Shown here one piece after another: positions 23,128 to 34,056 of a DNA stretch of 64,000 nt. This stretch comes from Daphnia pulex (taxonomy: Eukaryota > Arthropoda > Branchiopoda > Diplostraca > Daphniidae). The position numbers and the translations under genes are program-made. The notes below the pieces were generated by a model. It ran no database searches. It worked only from the letters and a program-made list of their open reading frames with translations, and was not told the DNA's origin. The first letter of the stretch is position 1, and every line of letters starts with the position of its first letter. The stretch spans positions 6,696,001-6,760,000 of the forward strand of contig NC_060024.1 in the NCBI RefSeq assembly GCF_021134715.1. Direction: 5' to 3'.

Positions 23128-24098
23128 ATGTTTGAAGAAATTCAAGACATAGCTTTGGTTTTCAAGCCCTGGATTTCCCACCTGGTGACGCTGTTGACCG
23201 TCTTCCTCATTCTGCGCAAATACGGAGGATCTCACCTTCAGCCGTGGTGAGTCAATAGGCCTATACTCATTTGTACTAAATGAATTCTGCTGGGAACATT
23301 TTAATTATAATAACTGACGAATTCCTGGCATCATATAGGTTTTTGTCGAAGGTGTACACACCGATGCTGGCCATCCATCACAACTCGATCAGGGATTTGC
23401 AGAGGAAACATTTCGAAATGATCAAGAATCACAAATCGGCTGATCCTGAGTTGAGGAAGAAGGGCATCCTGCGGATCCTGGAAATCGGACCCGGTCCCGG
23501 CTACAATTTTGCCTTTTACCCGCCCAAGAGTCAACTGTCGGTCGTCGAAGTCAATCCCTTTTTCGAGAAGCAGTTCTTCAAGAAACAGGCCGACCATCCG
23601 CACATCAACATGGACCGTTTCATCGTCGGATTCGCCGAGGACATGAAGGGCGTCGAGAGCGACAGCTTCGACGTCGTCGTCTCCTCCTGCGTCCTCTGCT
23701 CCGTCCGCAACGCGGAGAAATCGCTGAAAGAAGTCCACCGCGTTCTGGCTCCAGTAATATTTGATTTTAGATATTATTATAAGCGCTCCATCTGATTGGG
23801 TTGCTAATAATGAAATGTTGATTGCATAATATTGTAGGGTGGCAAATATTTCTACTGGGAGCATATCCGCGACTTTGAGTACGGCTGGGTTGGCTTCATT
23901 CAAGATGTGTTCACCTACACGTTCCACGACTTGGTTTTCGGCTGCTGTTTGAACCGGACCAGCGACCAGGTCATCGCGGCCAACAAATGTGGTTTCTCCA
24001 AAATTGAGCAGCAACGGATCAAGACCCCGCTGAAGAAAGGATTCCACTCTTTGTACATACTCGTCGCGCCCGTTGTTATCGGGATCGCCACGAAATAA
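23128..24098 (+). CDS. METTL7-like methyltransferase, paralogue 2 (3 exons, 264 aa)
   Basis: Same family and gene structure as the copy at 9.5 kb. Exons are 23128-23246, 23339-23753 and 23838-24098. The N-terminal anchor is longer (HLVTLLTVFLILRKYGG). SAM motif I is LEIGPGPGYNFAFYPPKS, the acidic motif LSVVEVN, and the later motifs VGFAEDMKGVESDSFDVVVS and VHRVLAPGGKYFYWEH. It ends VVIGIATK. The middle exon has exactly the same 415-base length as in its paralogues. AATAAA lies shortly after the stop (about 24112). Divergence from copy 1 is clear in the last exon (LVFGCCLNRTSDQVIAANK versus LVFGCSLNRRSDEIIKANK). Confidence 0.9.
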
Positions 24099-26129
24099 GA
24101 TATTTGAATTTGAATAAAACCAGCAACGATATTATATTATAAATTCGGAATTGCTGGGAGTGATTTTCAATAAAATATTTAATTTGATAGTCATTATAGT
24201 CGTTGCTGCTGGACGTACCAGCACACCGAATAAGGATAACATGTCCAACGCATTATGTAAAAAAAGGATATACAGTAGATTAGATAATAAGAGACGAGGG
24301 GTTCACAACTCTGTCGCCAAGTGTATGAGATATTAGAAACAGGTTCTGGTCATTCTAGCGTCATCAGACAATAACGTTAAAAATTGCTGACTAAAAAATT
24401 CTGATTCTTTATACACTATACAGTCTGGCGGCGATTCTTAGAGCACGTCAGGAGAAATTCTGAACAATATATAATCTGAGTAACCAGTATGATTAAACTG
24501 CTGGGTGTAATCTTTGGCAATCACGTCCGTGATCAAAATCGAGATCAAAATCGTGTAGAATTTCAACGAAGTAGGCCTAATAACCTCGTTATCGCTATAC
24601 AGAAAAATAAAAGGGGATCGAATTATTTTCGAAAGTTGTCAGACAAACTTCTTTAGTACATTCTCATAAAATCTTTTCCAATTTCTTTGTAAGGGAAACC
24701 GAGATAACAATTGATTCCGATTGATTGAAGACAGTCATTTTTGCCGAATATCCAAAGAAAATGTTTATATGTTATTAGAAACTGTCTCGACCACTCAGCA
24801 GTTGAATCTATAAAAGAATAATTCTTTAACCCGTGTTTCAGTGTTACACATAATACCTAAAAGATTATATGGAATCCTCTATATAAATATGTATATAGGG
24901 CACGACCGGGCACGACGGAAATCAAATAGAATCCAATTTATTATACAGTCGCGGCTGAAAGTTTCTCTACGTGTAGCTCCAAAACCCGCCTTTTTACTTT
25001 GTATTGGCGGATGGTATTAGCCTATGGTAGAGGTTGAGTTACCTTATTTGCTCGATTTTCTAAAGTTTTACCCCCTACCCCCTTACACCTCCGACAATGA
25101 TTTGTTGGCGCGGCTTTCTTAACTATGGGCAACCATGGCCGATAATCAGGCAATTGCATCGATGCCCAATAAACTAGCAATAGCTCTTCAATGAAACGAT
25201 AAAATGACAGATGATTGATCAGTTTGTAACTGTGACAATTTCTGCATTGATTAGTTTCATTTTAGCATTAGGCAATAGGAATGCGTAACGTTTGCGTTAT
25301 CGCGGGTAAATTAGTAATCAATGTTAAGAGGTAGAGTTAAGTAAAGAAGGGCGGTAAAAAATAAAGAAACGAGCAAATAAGGTAGCTCAACCTCTACCAT
25401 AGGCTAACACCATCCGCCAATACACAGTAAAAAGGCGTATTTTTGAGCTACACGTAAAGAAACTTTCAGCCGCGACTGTATAGACGCAGTTGCTCCACAA
25501 CGACACCATTCCGCCCAAACTACGAAATATATAGTAATTTAGATATATAATTCGCTCTCTGGTAATAAGATATAGACTATTTGTCCTCAGTTTTTGGCTA
25601 TTTAACCTCAGCAGCTGATAACACACCAATTTTATATATCCTCTTATTCTGTCTCAAAGTTTTTAGAATTAATTCCTATTCCAGTTTTTAATGATTATTT
25701 CACCACGCAAGGTGAAATCATATTGCGGAAATTCCCCGCGCCTGTCACGTCATCTCACAAAGTATTTTTATTGTTAATTCATCGAGTTCCATGGCTTGTA
25801 CTGCATTGATTAAAAACCTGTTTTCTTTTATACCGTAACGTAACGTGTTTTTTTTTCTTCATGAATTCAAAATTCGCCCTTGGCGGGAAGCAATCGACTT
25901 TGAACTTTCACGCGGTCCCAGAATGATGCCAATCGCCATTCAAAAGGCATTTTGTCATTGACGAAGGTCGGTCGACTGTTGATGTTCAAGTTGCGCGTCT
26001 TTCCTTTCTCGACCGCGGCAGCCACTGGTCGTCAACGTGTTTTTTTTTATTTAGCTAGAAAATGATATGAAAGTACCGTAATCAGTTTCGGCTATAATTA
26101 CATAACACTTCTGCCATCATTTGTATACT
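24099..26129. other. Intergenic, contains a long-TIR MITE
   Basis: Holds the inverted-repeat element at 24946-25478 and a TAGGCCTA at 24572. No gene recognised in the rest. Confidence 0.5.
24946..25478. mobile_element. Tc1/mariner-like MITE with about 120-bp inverted arms (533 bp)
   Basis: Begins CAGTCGCGGCTGAAAGTTTC and ends with the inverse GAAACTTTCAGCCGCGACTG. The arms (about 24946-25067 and 25365-25478) are nearly complementary, including the region around ACCTCTACCATAGGCTAA. TA sits on both sides (24944-24945, 25479-25480). No transposase frame is inside, so it is non-autonomous. Superfamily assignment rests on the TA duplication and is inference. Confidence 0.8.
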
Positions 26130-27171
26130 AGTATAAATGAAATCATTCCAATCAATACTAATTCAGGCAAGGTGATGTTGCGTCGTATTCCGACAATATC
26201 CTCGGCACTGCGCGTCCTGGAGACATTGGAGTAAACTCCCCGGAAGTGGCCGTTGGGCAATCCAGATGCTCGGCCAGGATTTTCGTGTATTCGCCGACGG
26301 GCGTGTCCAACACCCACGGACAGTTCGCTGCCCCCGATTGAATGATGGCTCAATGAAACAACTCTTTTTTGTAAATGAGAACTGCTGTGCTAATATTCAT
26401 TAAATGAAATTTTTCAGGGGTTGATTACCTTTGGAATATGGAGACAGAACGTGAAAGTCGACGCTGGCACCCGCTGGCACCCGCTGGCACCACACCTGCG
26501 CTCTTGCCAAATATGGTTATCGAGTTTGGATTGCCACCAAAGTGGTCGACGTGATCGCGCACCCATCTTTATTATTATAATAAAAATTTAATTCACATCA
26601 AATAAAACCAAGCACGAGTTTTAAAATACATTTGGCGGGAAATTATACCGCGCAAGGCCAATTAACGACTGGATGGTCGAGGAGTCCGTAATTTCCTGGG
26701 GCATCAACGTCTTCGGTGCTGAGAAAAACCTGAAAACAAATTTTCAAGAATGTTAACAACTCGATAGACAGCTCGGGGATGTATCTAAAAGTCCAATGAA
26801 AAAATTGCGAAATTCACCGAGAGGTCCCAGACGATAGTTGATAGTCACCAGGACGACGTCACGATACAGGATGTAACTGCGGGTCCGAACCGGTCGTTCT
26901 CACCGTTGCTGCTTTTTTTTGCAAGGAAGGCAATTCACGGAATTTAGAGCTCATGTTTTTACAGTAAATGAATTATAATTTTCTTACTTTGAAGCGGAGA
27001 TCTCCAACAGGTGGCAGCGCAAACGGAATGGCTTTGAATAAAGGCGTGAAACTTTCGACTGGACGCCGACGAGAGTTGCTGGGAACCGACTAACCGGCCC
27101 AACGTCGGAATGTCCACCACCGGCTGCTGCTGTTGCTCACTGGCAGATGAACAATTGGAAAAAATCGCCAT
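26130..27171 (-). pseudogene. Carboxylesterase (COesterase family) pseudogene
   Basis: Pieces of an alpha/beta-hydrolase esterase occur in order on the minus strand. About 27120-26985: TLGRLVGSQQLSSASSRKFH, then, in another frame, KAIPFALPPVGDLRFK. About 26900-26820: YRDVVLVTINYRLGPL. About 26740-26650: FLSTEDVDAPGNYGLLDHPV. About 26580-26440: VDHFGGNPNSITIFGKSAG and ASVDFHVLSPYSK. About 26370-26150: ANCPWVLDTPVGEYTKILAE. Breaks are a frameshift after KFHAF, GESAG changed to GKSAG at the nucleophile elbow, a triplicated 10-bp unit GGTGCCAGCG just after it (adds 20 bases, shifts frame), and a further shift before RSAEDIVGIRRNITL. The catalytic His region is absent. Family identity is firm; the ancestral substrate is not known. 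Confidence 0.85.
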
Positions 27172-28158
27172 GAGAAATTGAGAAGCTTGATGAGGAATAG
27201 GGAGTGAAATTTCAGCGCTCTCATTTCTTCTTATACCTTTTATTTTACAGTTTCAATTGAAACAATCAGTCCAAAATGTTTCGCTTCAATTTAAAATAAG
27301 CACACTGTGTGCTGCATATGTATCCAGGGTGAAACTGCCGTCCGACTGCCCTTGAGGAGACCTCCGATGAACGCCCCGCAACAACGAGATAAAAGATAAA
27401 TGAAAATTTTGATATTTTTGGTTTTGTTATTTTTATGGGAAAACAGTTTAAGGGGTAACGGTGTGTTTGCGCTAGGTTTACATAAAAGGACTTTGGAGCG
27501 GGCGTGGAAACTTGGCGGGCATGGTAATAGCACGTGAAATAACCAAAAACTCAAAAAAATCAAGCGCGCTGAAATTCCAATACATTGCCATGTTGGCAAT
27601 TAAAAATCCACCTAACCTAACATAAAAGGATTGAAGACAGCATCTTTATTAACTCCGGAAAATGTCGACTAATACAATTACCGTGTCACATGTCATCGCG
27701 GAGCTATTGACAAAAGTTTGATGGATGGAACTGTTGTGGAATCAATATAGGGAGTAATAAAAATGGCCAAATAACCGGAACATAAAAAGAAGAATTTTGA
27801 CGGACAACGCTGGACAGCAAGGGTTTTTTATACCGAGATTCCTATCTGATTGAAGGTTGAAATATCGATCACGTGACATTTTGTAAGATGGCCACTATGG
27901 GTTTTTTTAGTTTGTACAAAAAGCAGAGATTTATATTAACTACGATCGAATATCTGAAAAATAATCCTAGAAATAGTAGTGTAAAAGTTTTCATATAGCA
28001 TACCAAACTCTTCCATAATTCTATCGGCGTTTTTATAGTGTACACGTCAGCTTAGCCACGTTTGGCGAACGTGACCAAAAGATATTGCACAGTTTATATT
28101 CGACTTGGATTTTGGTCAGTAGCTATAATCACCAAAGCAACCTATTGCACCGCTGAAA
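27172..28158. other. Intergenic
   Basis: 5' flank of the GT31-like gene. No gene, RNA or clear repeat seen. Confidence 0.45.
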
Positions 28159-29900
28159 ATGGCCGTCATTCATGTGATTGCTGAGATGTTGGTGTTAATC
28201 ATCATGTCCATGGTTTTTTCGTCATCTGGATCTACATCACTGTGGAGAGGGGACCAATGTGTTTCCTTTCGATATATCGAAAGGGAACACTGCGATGTAG
28301 CAGGTGTTCTCTTAGGAAACGCCACCATTTCCGAAGATGAATCCCTCGTCACCTTTTCCGGTTTTGACCGTTGTATTGCGTACCGGTTCATTCCGTGCCG
28401 GGACGGCTGGAAGACATGGTATCCGGTCTACGACAACAGCAGCTCGAAACAAGTCAGCGAGTGCGAGAACACAACGGTCATGGACACCATAAATCATCAC
28501 CTACACCATCGCAGACAAATGGAGAAAATGGGAAACGATTTCAACCGCGAAAAGAAATCCTGGCTGGATTACATGGTCTCCGTTTGGGACGAGAGGACCA
28601 TCGACGAAAACGCCGAAAAAGCCAAACCCATCCGGGATCGAATGCAGGACTACATTCGCTATTCGGTACAAAATTATTTTATTATTATTGTTAGGCTATA
28701 TTAATTAATAATAATTATTATTATTTAAGGTGGCCCGTTTGGGTCTCCGCGAATTGGTCGACGTGCCAAAACTGAGGGCAGATTTTGGCACCGTTTACAA
28801 CGACATTCTAACGATCCCGTATCCCATCAACATCCCGGCCTGTCCCAAAAACGGGACACCGACGTCCAGTGATGTGCCCAGTTTGTTCGTGGCTGTGACC
28901 GGCGTCGCGACCAACAACAACCAGAAGAAACGGCCCAGGTGAAAAAGTACTTAGAATGTACTTAAGTAATAATATGAAAAACTCAAGTAATACTGAAGGA
29001 TTTTGGGACAAATACTATATATATATAGGATAAGTACTATACGCTACCAGTGATATAGCAGTGTGTCTTTAGTAATATTGACATTGAAACAAAAAAAAAA
29101 TACGCCCACTTAGTGATACTTCTACTTTACTAGGTCCACTACAATAAAATGATAGTTTACTTAAATAAACTATCATTTTATTACAGTGCAAGGCAGTACT
29201 TTTTTACCTGGGGGGACGACATTCGAGCCATTTTCAAGAAGGAAATCACAACCCTGAAGCCGAATCTCTTTAGTTCCATCAATTTCGGATTCTTCCTGGG
29301 CAAACCTGGAGATTCTGCCAAACAAAGTCTCATCCAACAGGAGAGCGACACTAACCATGATATCATCCAAATGGACATAATCGATTCTGGCCGAAATGGG
29401 TCATTGAAATTGGCCGCCATTTTCAACTGGGTCCGGCTCTACTGCGACAAAGTTGACGTCATTTTCATGATCAACGAGAATTACGAAAAAGTCACGTTGA
29501 AGAAACTCGGCTCGACTTTGACCGAAAAATATATTTCCAACACTTTTGTCTACGGCGTCAGGGGACAAACTAATCCGTATGATCAAGGAGGAGGTAGGAT
29601 TAATTTTGACTCGATATTTTTGACAAAAAGACAAATCTGATGATTTTGTTGGATTTTGTAGAGGTATGGGGAAGGAGGAGGATTGCAAAGGAGGAATTTC
29701 CCTGGAAAACTTTCCCTTCGTATTTCAACGGATTGGCTTATTTCATCACCGGCAATATGATCGTTCCGTTAATGGCTGCCTTCCAGACCGTTCCGATGAT
29801 TCCGTTGGAGGACGTTTATTTAGGCATTTGCATCATTAAAGCCGACATGAAGAGATACATTTACTGCGGAAGTGACATCAACTCCAATTATTGTTTTTAA
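28159..29900 (+). CDS. GT31 (beta-1,3-galactosyltransferase-like) protein with degenerate DxD, 453 aa
   Basis: Galactosyltransferase-family-31-like protein, expected in the Golgi or secreted. Exons are 28159-28665, 28730-28938, 29187-29593 and 29662-29900. A hydrophobic N-terminal segment (MLVLIIMSMVFSSSGSTSLW) acts as signal or anchor. A cysteine motif FDRCIAYRFIPCRDGWKTW (about residues 75-93) follows, shared with the protein at 42.3 kb. The catalytic domain starts near residue 220 with FVAVTGVATNNNQKKRPR and shows FFLGKPGDSAKQSL, ESDTNHDIIQMDIIDS, LKLAAIFNWVRLYCDKVD and PLEDVYLGICI. Where GT31 enzymes carry the metal-binding DDD motif (about residue 330) this reads VIFMINENYEKV, with no acidic pair, so catalysis is doubtful. 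Start chosen at the first ATG of the frame preceding the hydrophobic segment. Confidence 0.85.
29143..29182. promoter_or_regulatory. 17-bp stem-loop next to the intron 2 splice acceptor
   Basis: AATAAAATGATAGTTTA (29143-29159) and TAAACTATCATTTTATT (29166-29182) are perfect inverse complements with a 6-base loop. The structure ends three bases before the AG at 29185-29186 of the GT31-like gene, covering the expected polypyrimidine/branch region. Confidence 0.7.
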
Positions 29901-30379
29901 AAAATTTGTTTTTAAAAAATTATTGTTTTGAATGACTATCTAACATTTTTTTAGTTTCTAGTAGCTAGATTTAGAAAATATTACATCCAACATTAAGCTG
30001 TAATTTGATAACTTGAATTGTAACTCGATGTTACGACATTAATTGGACGTGACGTGACCATTCCATATTTCCATAATACATTGCTGGGAAATGCCGTCAG
30101 CGATTGATCACGTTTCCATCAAACAAGAGCTATACTGGTTGTTTGTCACTTTCTCAATTCGAAACGAAAATCATTCGACATGTCATCAGTTTCTTTTTAA
30201 AATAATAATAGCCTTTTATTTTAAATAATAATAGCCTTTTATAAGTTGATTGATTGAATTTGATTTGATTGAGCTTTTTTCTCAAATAAAACGTGAGAGA
30301 GATAGACGGGGCCGCCTTGTATATGTGATTCCGCTCGATAAGCATTGTTGAAAGTTTAAAAGTTATCGGAAGGGCATGT

Positions 30380-30709
30380 TTGTATCGGATTTCGTTATTG
30401 GATTCGGCTGGCACTGAAAGTGGAAGGCAAGTCACCGCGGACGACGTCTGGCTCAAAGGCGCAATCAAGGCAAACGGCCGGATCCTGCTGATTATTCATC
30501 AGTCGATGGGGGACTTGGGGATAACATTTATTGACTTTATTGAAAAAGACTACGCTATAATTTTGTGTGCAAGCTCTTTTTCTCTTCATCTGCATAGTGT
30601 CATCTCTGGATCCCAGATGGTGTTGTAAATTAGTTGCAAGAACAACACAAGATGTAGCTTATTTGTTGTCAAATGCGTCGTCTGCTTTATTTATCTGCTT
30701 CTTCTCGTC
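30380..30709 (+). repeat. Dispersed repeat R1, copy 1
   Basis: The first part (GGCTGGCACTGAAAGTGGAA, GACGACGTCTGGCT, GGCAAACGGCCGGATCCTG) resembles the inverse of 60.97-61.10 and 63.84-64.0 kb. The second part (GCATAGTGTCATCTCTGGAT, CCCAGATGGTGTTGTAAATTA, GCAAGAACAACAC) matches 35.92-36.04 kb and the inverse of 60.70-60.84 kb. The first half keeps an open frame (LDSAGTESGRQVTADDVWLK), so it may derive from a gene of unknown type. Confidence 0.7.
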
Positions 30710-32365
30710 ATCTCGTGAGATCGTGACTTTTTTACTTATGTCACAGTTAATTATAGATTCCAATATAAAAGTATTTCCAAGTTAAAAAAAGAAAGTAAAG
30801 ATGTTGAGACTAAGAAAAACGCCCACCTGGAACGCCGTGCTGGTAAATAACTTTTCGGAATATTTGAACATTAAAACAGAATAACAATGGTGTAATTGAA
30901 CAATTTGTAGGGCGCAAAGCGGATCAGAAAAAAGTCAAAGATCCGCACGTTTAAGAAATGGATGCCCGTCAGAGTAACCCCTTTTGCTATCCAGTCAGTA
31001 TAGCCAAGGTTGAAAAACGTTTTCACAGGTAAATCAATTAGGTTCATCAAAGTCAATCAAAACTTGCATAAAGTCTCTTTCATAGCTGACAAAATTTTCG
31101 TTCCCTTGTTGTTAACAATTTCCTTTTGTTGGTTTTTTTCAGGGCCTAAGATTTGGAAACGAAAAAGCAGCATATTCCATTAGCGGTCCGAGGACTGGAC
31201 CCCTATTGAACCCCCAACGATCATGGTAGCTAATGTTGGCCCACTTGAAGTTAGAGAAACCACTCTACTCCAAGCACTAATACAAGATTTTAAACGGCAG
31301 GGGCACGTCATCATCGTCAAGGGTAATGTGTTATTTATTCATTTTTGCAATAATAAATATAAAAATAATTTTTTAAATCTAAAATTGTAGGTAAAAAACG
31401 AAGGGTACTTACTATTACTGGACTCTAGGAGGTAATATATAAGAATGAAGATAGGTGTAGTCTGTTCTCTGGCATGCTGTTTGTGTCTGACACAACCATT
31501 TGATGTGCTGGGTTATTCCCATAACAGAAATCGACAGCTGCTGGGAAAATTCAGCACATGCACCATTGAAACAAAGAAATGTGCTGTGATGGGTTATTCC
31601 CATCAGCATAGTCATTTGTTATTGCTGCTATTTGAGATTTGAGAAATAGTATTTACAACCAGAGCATTGTATAAATGTATGTAGCTTGAGGGGCTAAAGG
31701 TTTCCAGACAGAATCTATAGCCTATTATTTTATCACTAGGCTTCTTGTTGCAAACTTTTTTGGGAAATTCCAATGGCAATTTAAGGACTTTCTTTTGCAA
31801 AAGGTTGCTATTGTATAAATAGAAAAAAAATATGTTCAAGTTGAAATTTTATTGGTCCATTATATGGCGGATGGAGAGGCGGATGGTGCGTGTCTGTGTC
31901 TGGTTTTTCGTTATTAATGATGTGCAATTCACTTTTTGGTTTATTTTTCCACGATTATATCTAATAACTATATTTTTGAACCAGATAGGCTACCAGCAAA
32001 GGCGGAAATATTTTCGCCGCCATTTTCCGCAAAAGCTTTGCGACATTCGGACTTTCCATATTGCTATTGCACAACAAGTATTTTATATTGCCTCGAAAGA
32101 CATTTTAGTTGTATAAAAATTGTAAGAGAAATAAACTATGTTCAATGCCATCCTCATTTTTATTTCTTCATCAGAGACGATACAGCATGAGCTATTTTAT
32201 GCAGTTGTCGTGACATTGATTGTGTGCTGCTGTCTGACACAGGTTGTACATATATATAAGCCGGAGCTCACACGTCAGTCTTTCGTCACTTGTCATCCGC
32301 AACAGTACCCTCCCGACTCCCGAATAATCAAAAATATTTTAATTTCAATTAATAACGTGAATAAA
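30710..32365. other. Intergenic with a few exon-like scraps
   Basis: Short plausible coding stretches lie at about 30801-30840 (MLRLRKTPTWNAVL before a GT), 30910-31030 (KSKIRTFKKWMPVRVTPF) and 31223-31323 (MVANVGPLEVRETTLLQ, ending at a GT). They do not join into a recognisable gene. The rest is AT-rich. Confidence 0.35.
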
Positions 32366-33315
32366 ATGTTGGATCATTTTTCAGTAATGTTTTATTCTGC
32401 AACCCAGCAATCGTGGATTCATCATTTTCTCCTAGCATCTACTATAATATTTTTAAGCAATTACTTTCGACAACTGTAAGTCCGTTTTCACACATTTTCA
32501 CTCAGGTCATTTTTGGGGAAACTAATATATTCGATCTTCCTGCACAAAACAGGTTCTTTTTTAAAGCGTATAATACCTTACTTGGCACTTATCACGTCAC
32601 TTGTCGGGACCTGAAACAGCAACATTTTAGTTCAATGAAGAATCAGAAATCAGCAGTTCCCCGATTGAGGGAAAAGGGAGGACTGAGGATCCTGGAAATT
32701 GGTCCAGGTCCCGGTTACAATTTCGAATTTTATCCACCCAAAAGTGAAGTGACGGCCGTCGAAGTCAATCCATTTTTCGAGGAGCAATTCTTCAAGAAAC
32801 AGGCCGACCATCCGCACATCAAAATGGACCGTTTTGTCGTCGGATTCGCCGAGGACATGAAGGACGTGCCGGACAACAGCGTCGACATCGTCGTCTCCAC
32901 CATGGTCCTCTGCTCCGTCCGCAGTGTCGAAGGGGCCCTGAAAGAAATTCACCGCGTTTTGGTACCGGTAGGATTGTTTTCAATCATTTAAAAGGTTTAT
33001 GTATAAAGACATTTTTCTTTTCTTTGAAATATTTATATACCACAGGGTGGAAAATATTATTTTTGGGAGCACATCATTGAACATGAATACAGATTGGTCC
33101 GGTGGATTCAGCACATCGCTTCGCATCCTTTGTGCATGTACCAATTTGTCTTTGCTGGCTGTAAACTCAACCGGAAAAGTGATGAGATTATCCAAAAGAA
33201 CGACTTGGGATTCTCGCACATCGACCAGAAAAGATTCCGAACCCCCCAGAAGAGTGGACTGCATGCCATATGCATTTTTCATAGCTCTCATGTCAAAGGA
33301 ATCGCCACAAAATAG
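32366..33315 (+). CDS. METTL7-like methyltransferase, paralogue 3 (3 exons, 264 aa)
   Basis: Third same-strand member of the family. Exons are 32366-32475, 32553-32967 (again 415 bases) and 33046-33315. The N-terminal anchor is IHHFLLASTIIFLSNYF. SAM motif I is LEIGPGPGYNFEFYPPKS, then TAVEVNPFFEEQFFKKQAD, VGFAEDMKDVPDNSVDIVVS and VHRVLVP/GGKYYFWEH-type motifs (IHRVLVP here). It ends VKGIATK. The middle exon is closest to copy 1 (EDMKDVPDNSVD, VLCSVRSVEGALKE identical), while its start and last exon are more divergent (AGCKLNRKSDEIIQKND). No frame defects seen. Confidence 0.9.
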
Positions 33316-33829
33316 GAATCACCTATAAAAAGAAAGTCCAGCATTTTTCATTACATTAATATCCTAATTATTTTCTTTGTAATTATAATTGTTGGATTTA
33401 GGCTAGCCTAAAATATACTTCACTTTTTCCATTTAGTTTCAGTTTTAGTATTTTTTATTTCCTTTATATTTTGTTGGTCATTTCGTGGATTCAAAAGTAA
33501 TCGGTATTCAACGAAGTTATCTCGGACTTTAACAGATGACTGCGATGCAAAATGGATGGATGGATCAAATGGTGCTTAAACTTTTATACAGCAAAACATT
33601 TGGATACTTTTCTGCTATAGCCTTTTATGATTATTTTAACCCAAATGCAAATACACAAACAATTTAGGAAAAAAATGTTAAGTGATATAGGTATTTTCTC
33701 ATATAGATGTATCGACTAAAATAAAATGCCATTCTGTATCAATCTTCAGTGAATTTTTTCTGTGTAATACTTTGGACTTGAGTTAAGATAGTGTGATATA
33801 TATATCATTGAAGCAGTAGCTTTTGTACA

Positions 33830-33900
33830 GCGTTAGTGGTATAACGGTTAGCATTGTTGCCTTCCAAGCAATAGACCCGGGTTCGACTCCCGGCTAACGC
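33830..33900 (+). tRNA. tRNA-Gly (anticodon TCC)
   Basis: 71 bases. The acceptor arm GCGTTAG pairs with CTAACGC. The D-arm region TGGTATAACGGTTAGCA doubles as A box. The anticodon loop CTTCCAA sits on a GC-containing stem. The T arm CCGGGTTCGACTCCCGG doubles as B box. A run of five T at 33906-33910 is a Pol III terminator. No intron, and no encoded CCA, as expected for a eukaryotic gene. Confidence 0.97.
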
Positions 33901-33905
33901 ACTCC

Positions 33906-33910
33906 CTTTT
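33906..33910 (+). terminator. Pol III T-run terminator of tRNA-Gly
   Basis: TTTTT six bases after the mature tRNA end. Confidence 0.8.
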
Positions 33911-34056
33911 TATTTCTGATTCATTTTAGATAATAGATATTTTTCTGATGAGAATTATTGTTAATTTTTAGATTGGCAATTAAACCCTTTTGGGAACAAG
34001 TTGGCAAGTTTTTTTGCGCTATTCTGAAACCACACTATCTGCGTCACACTCAAAGC

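Noticed and set aside
9508-33315. Bacterial origin of the METTL7-like genes
   Set aside because: All three have spliceosomal introns at shared positions and animal-type membrane anchors; the family is normal in animals.
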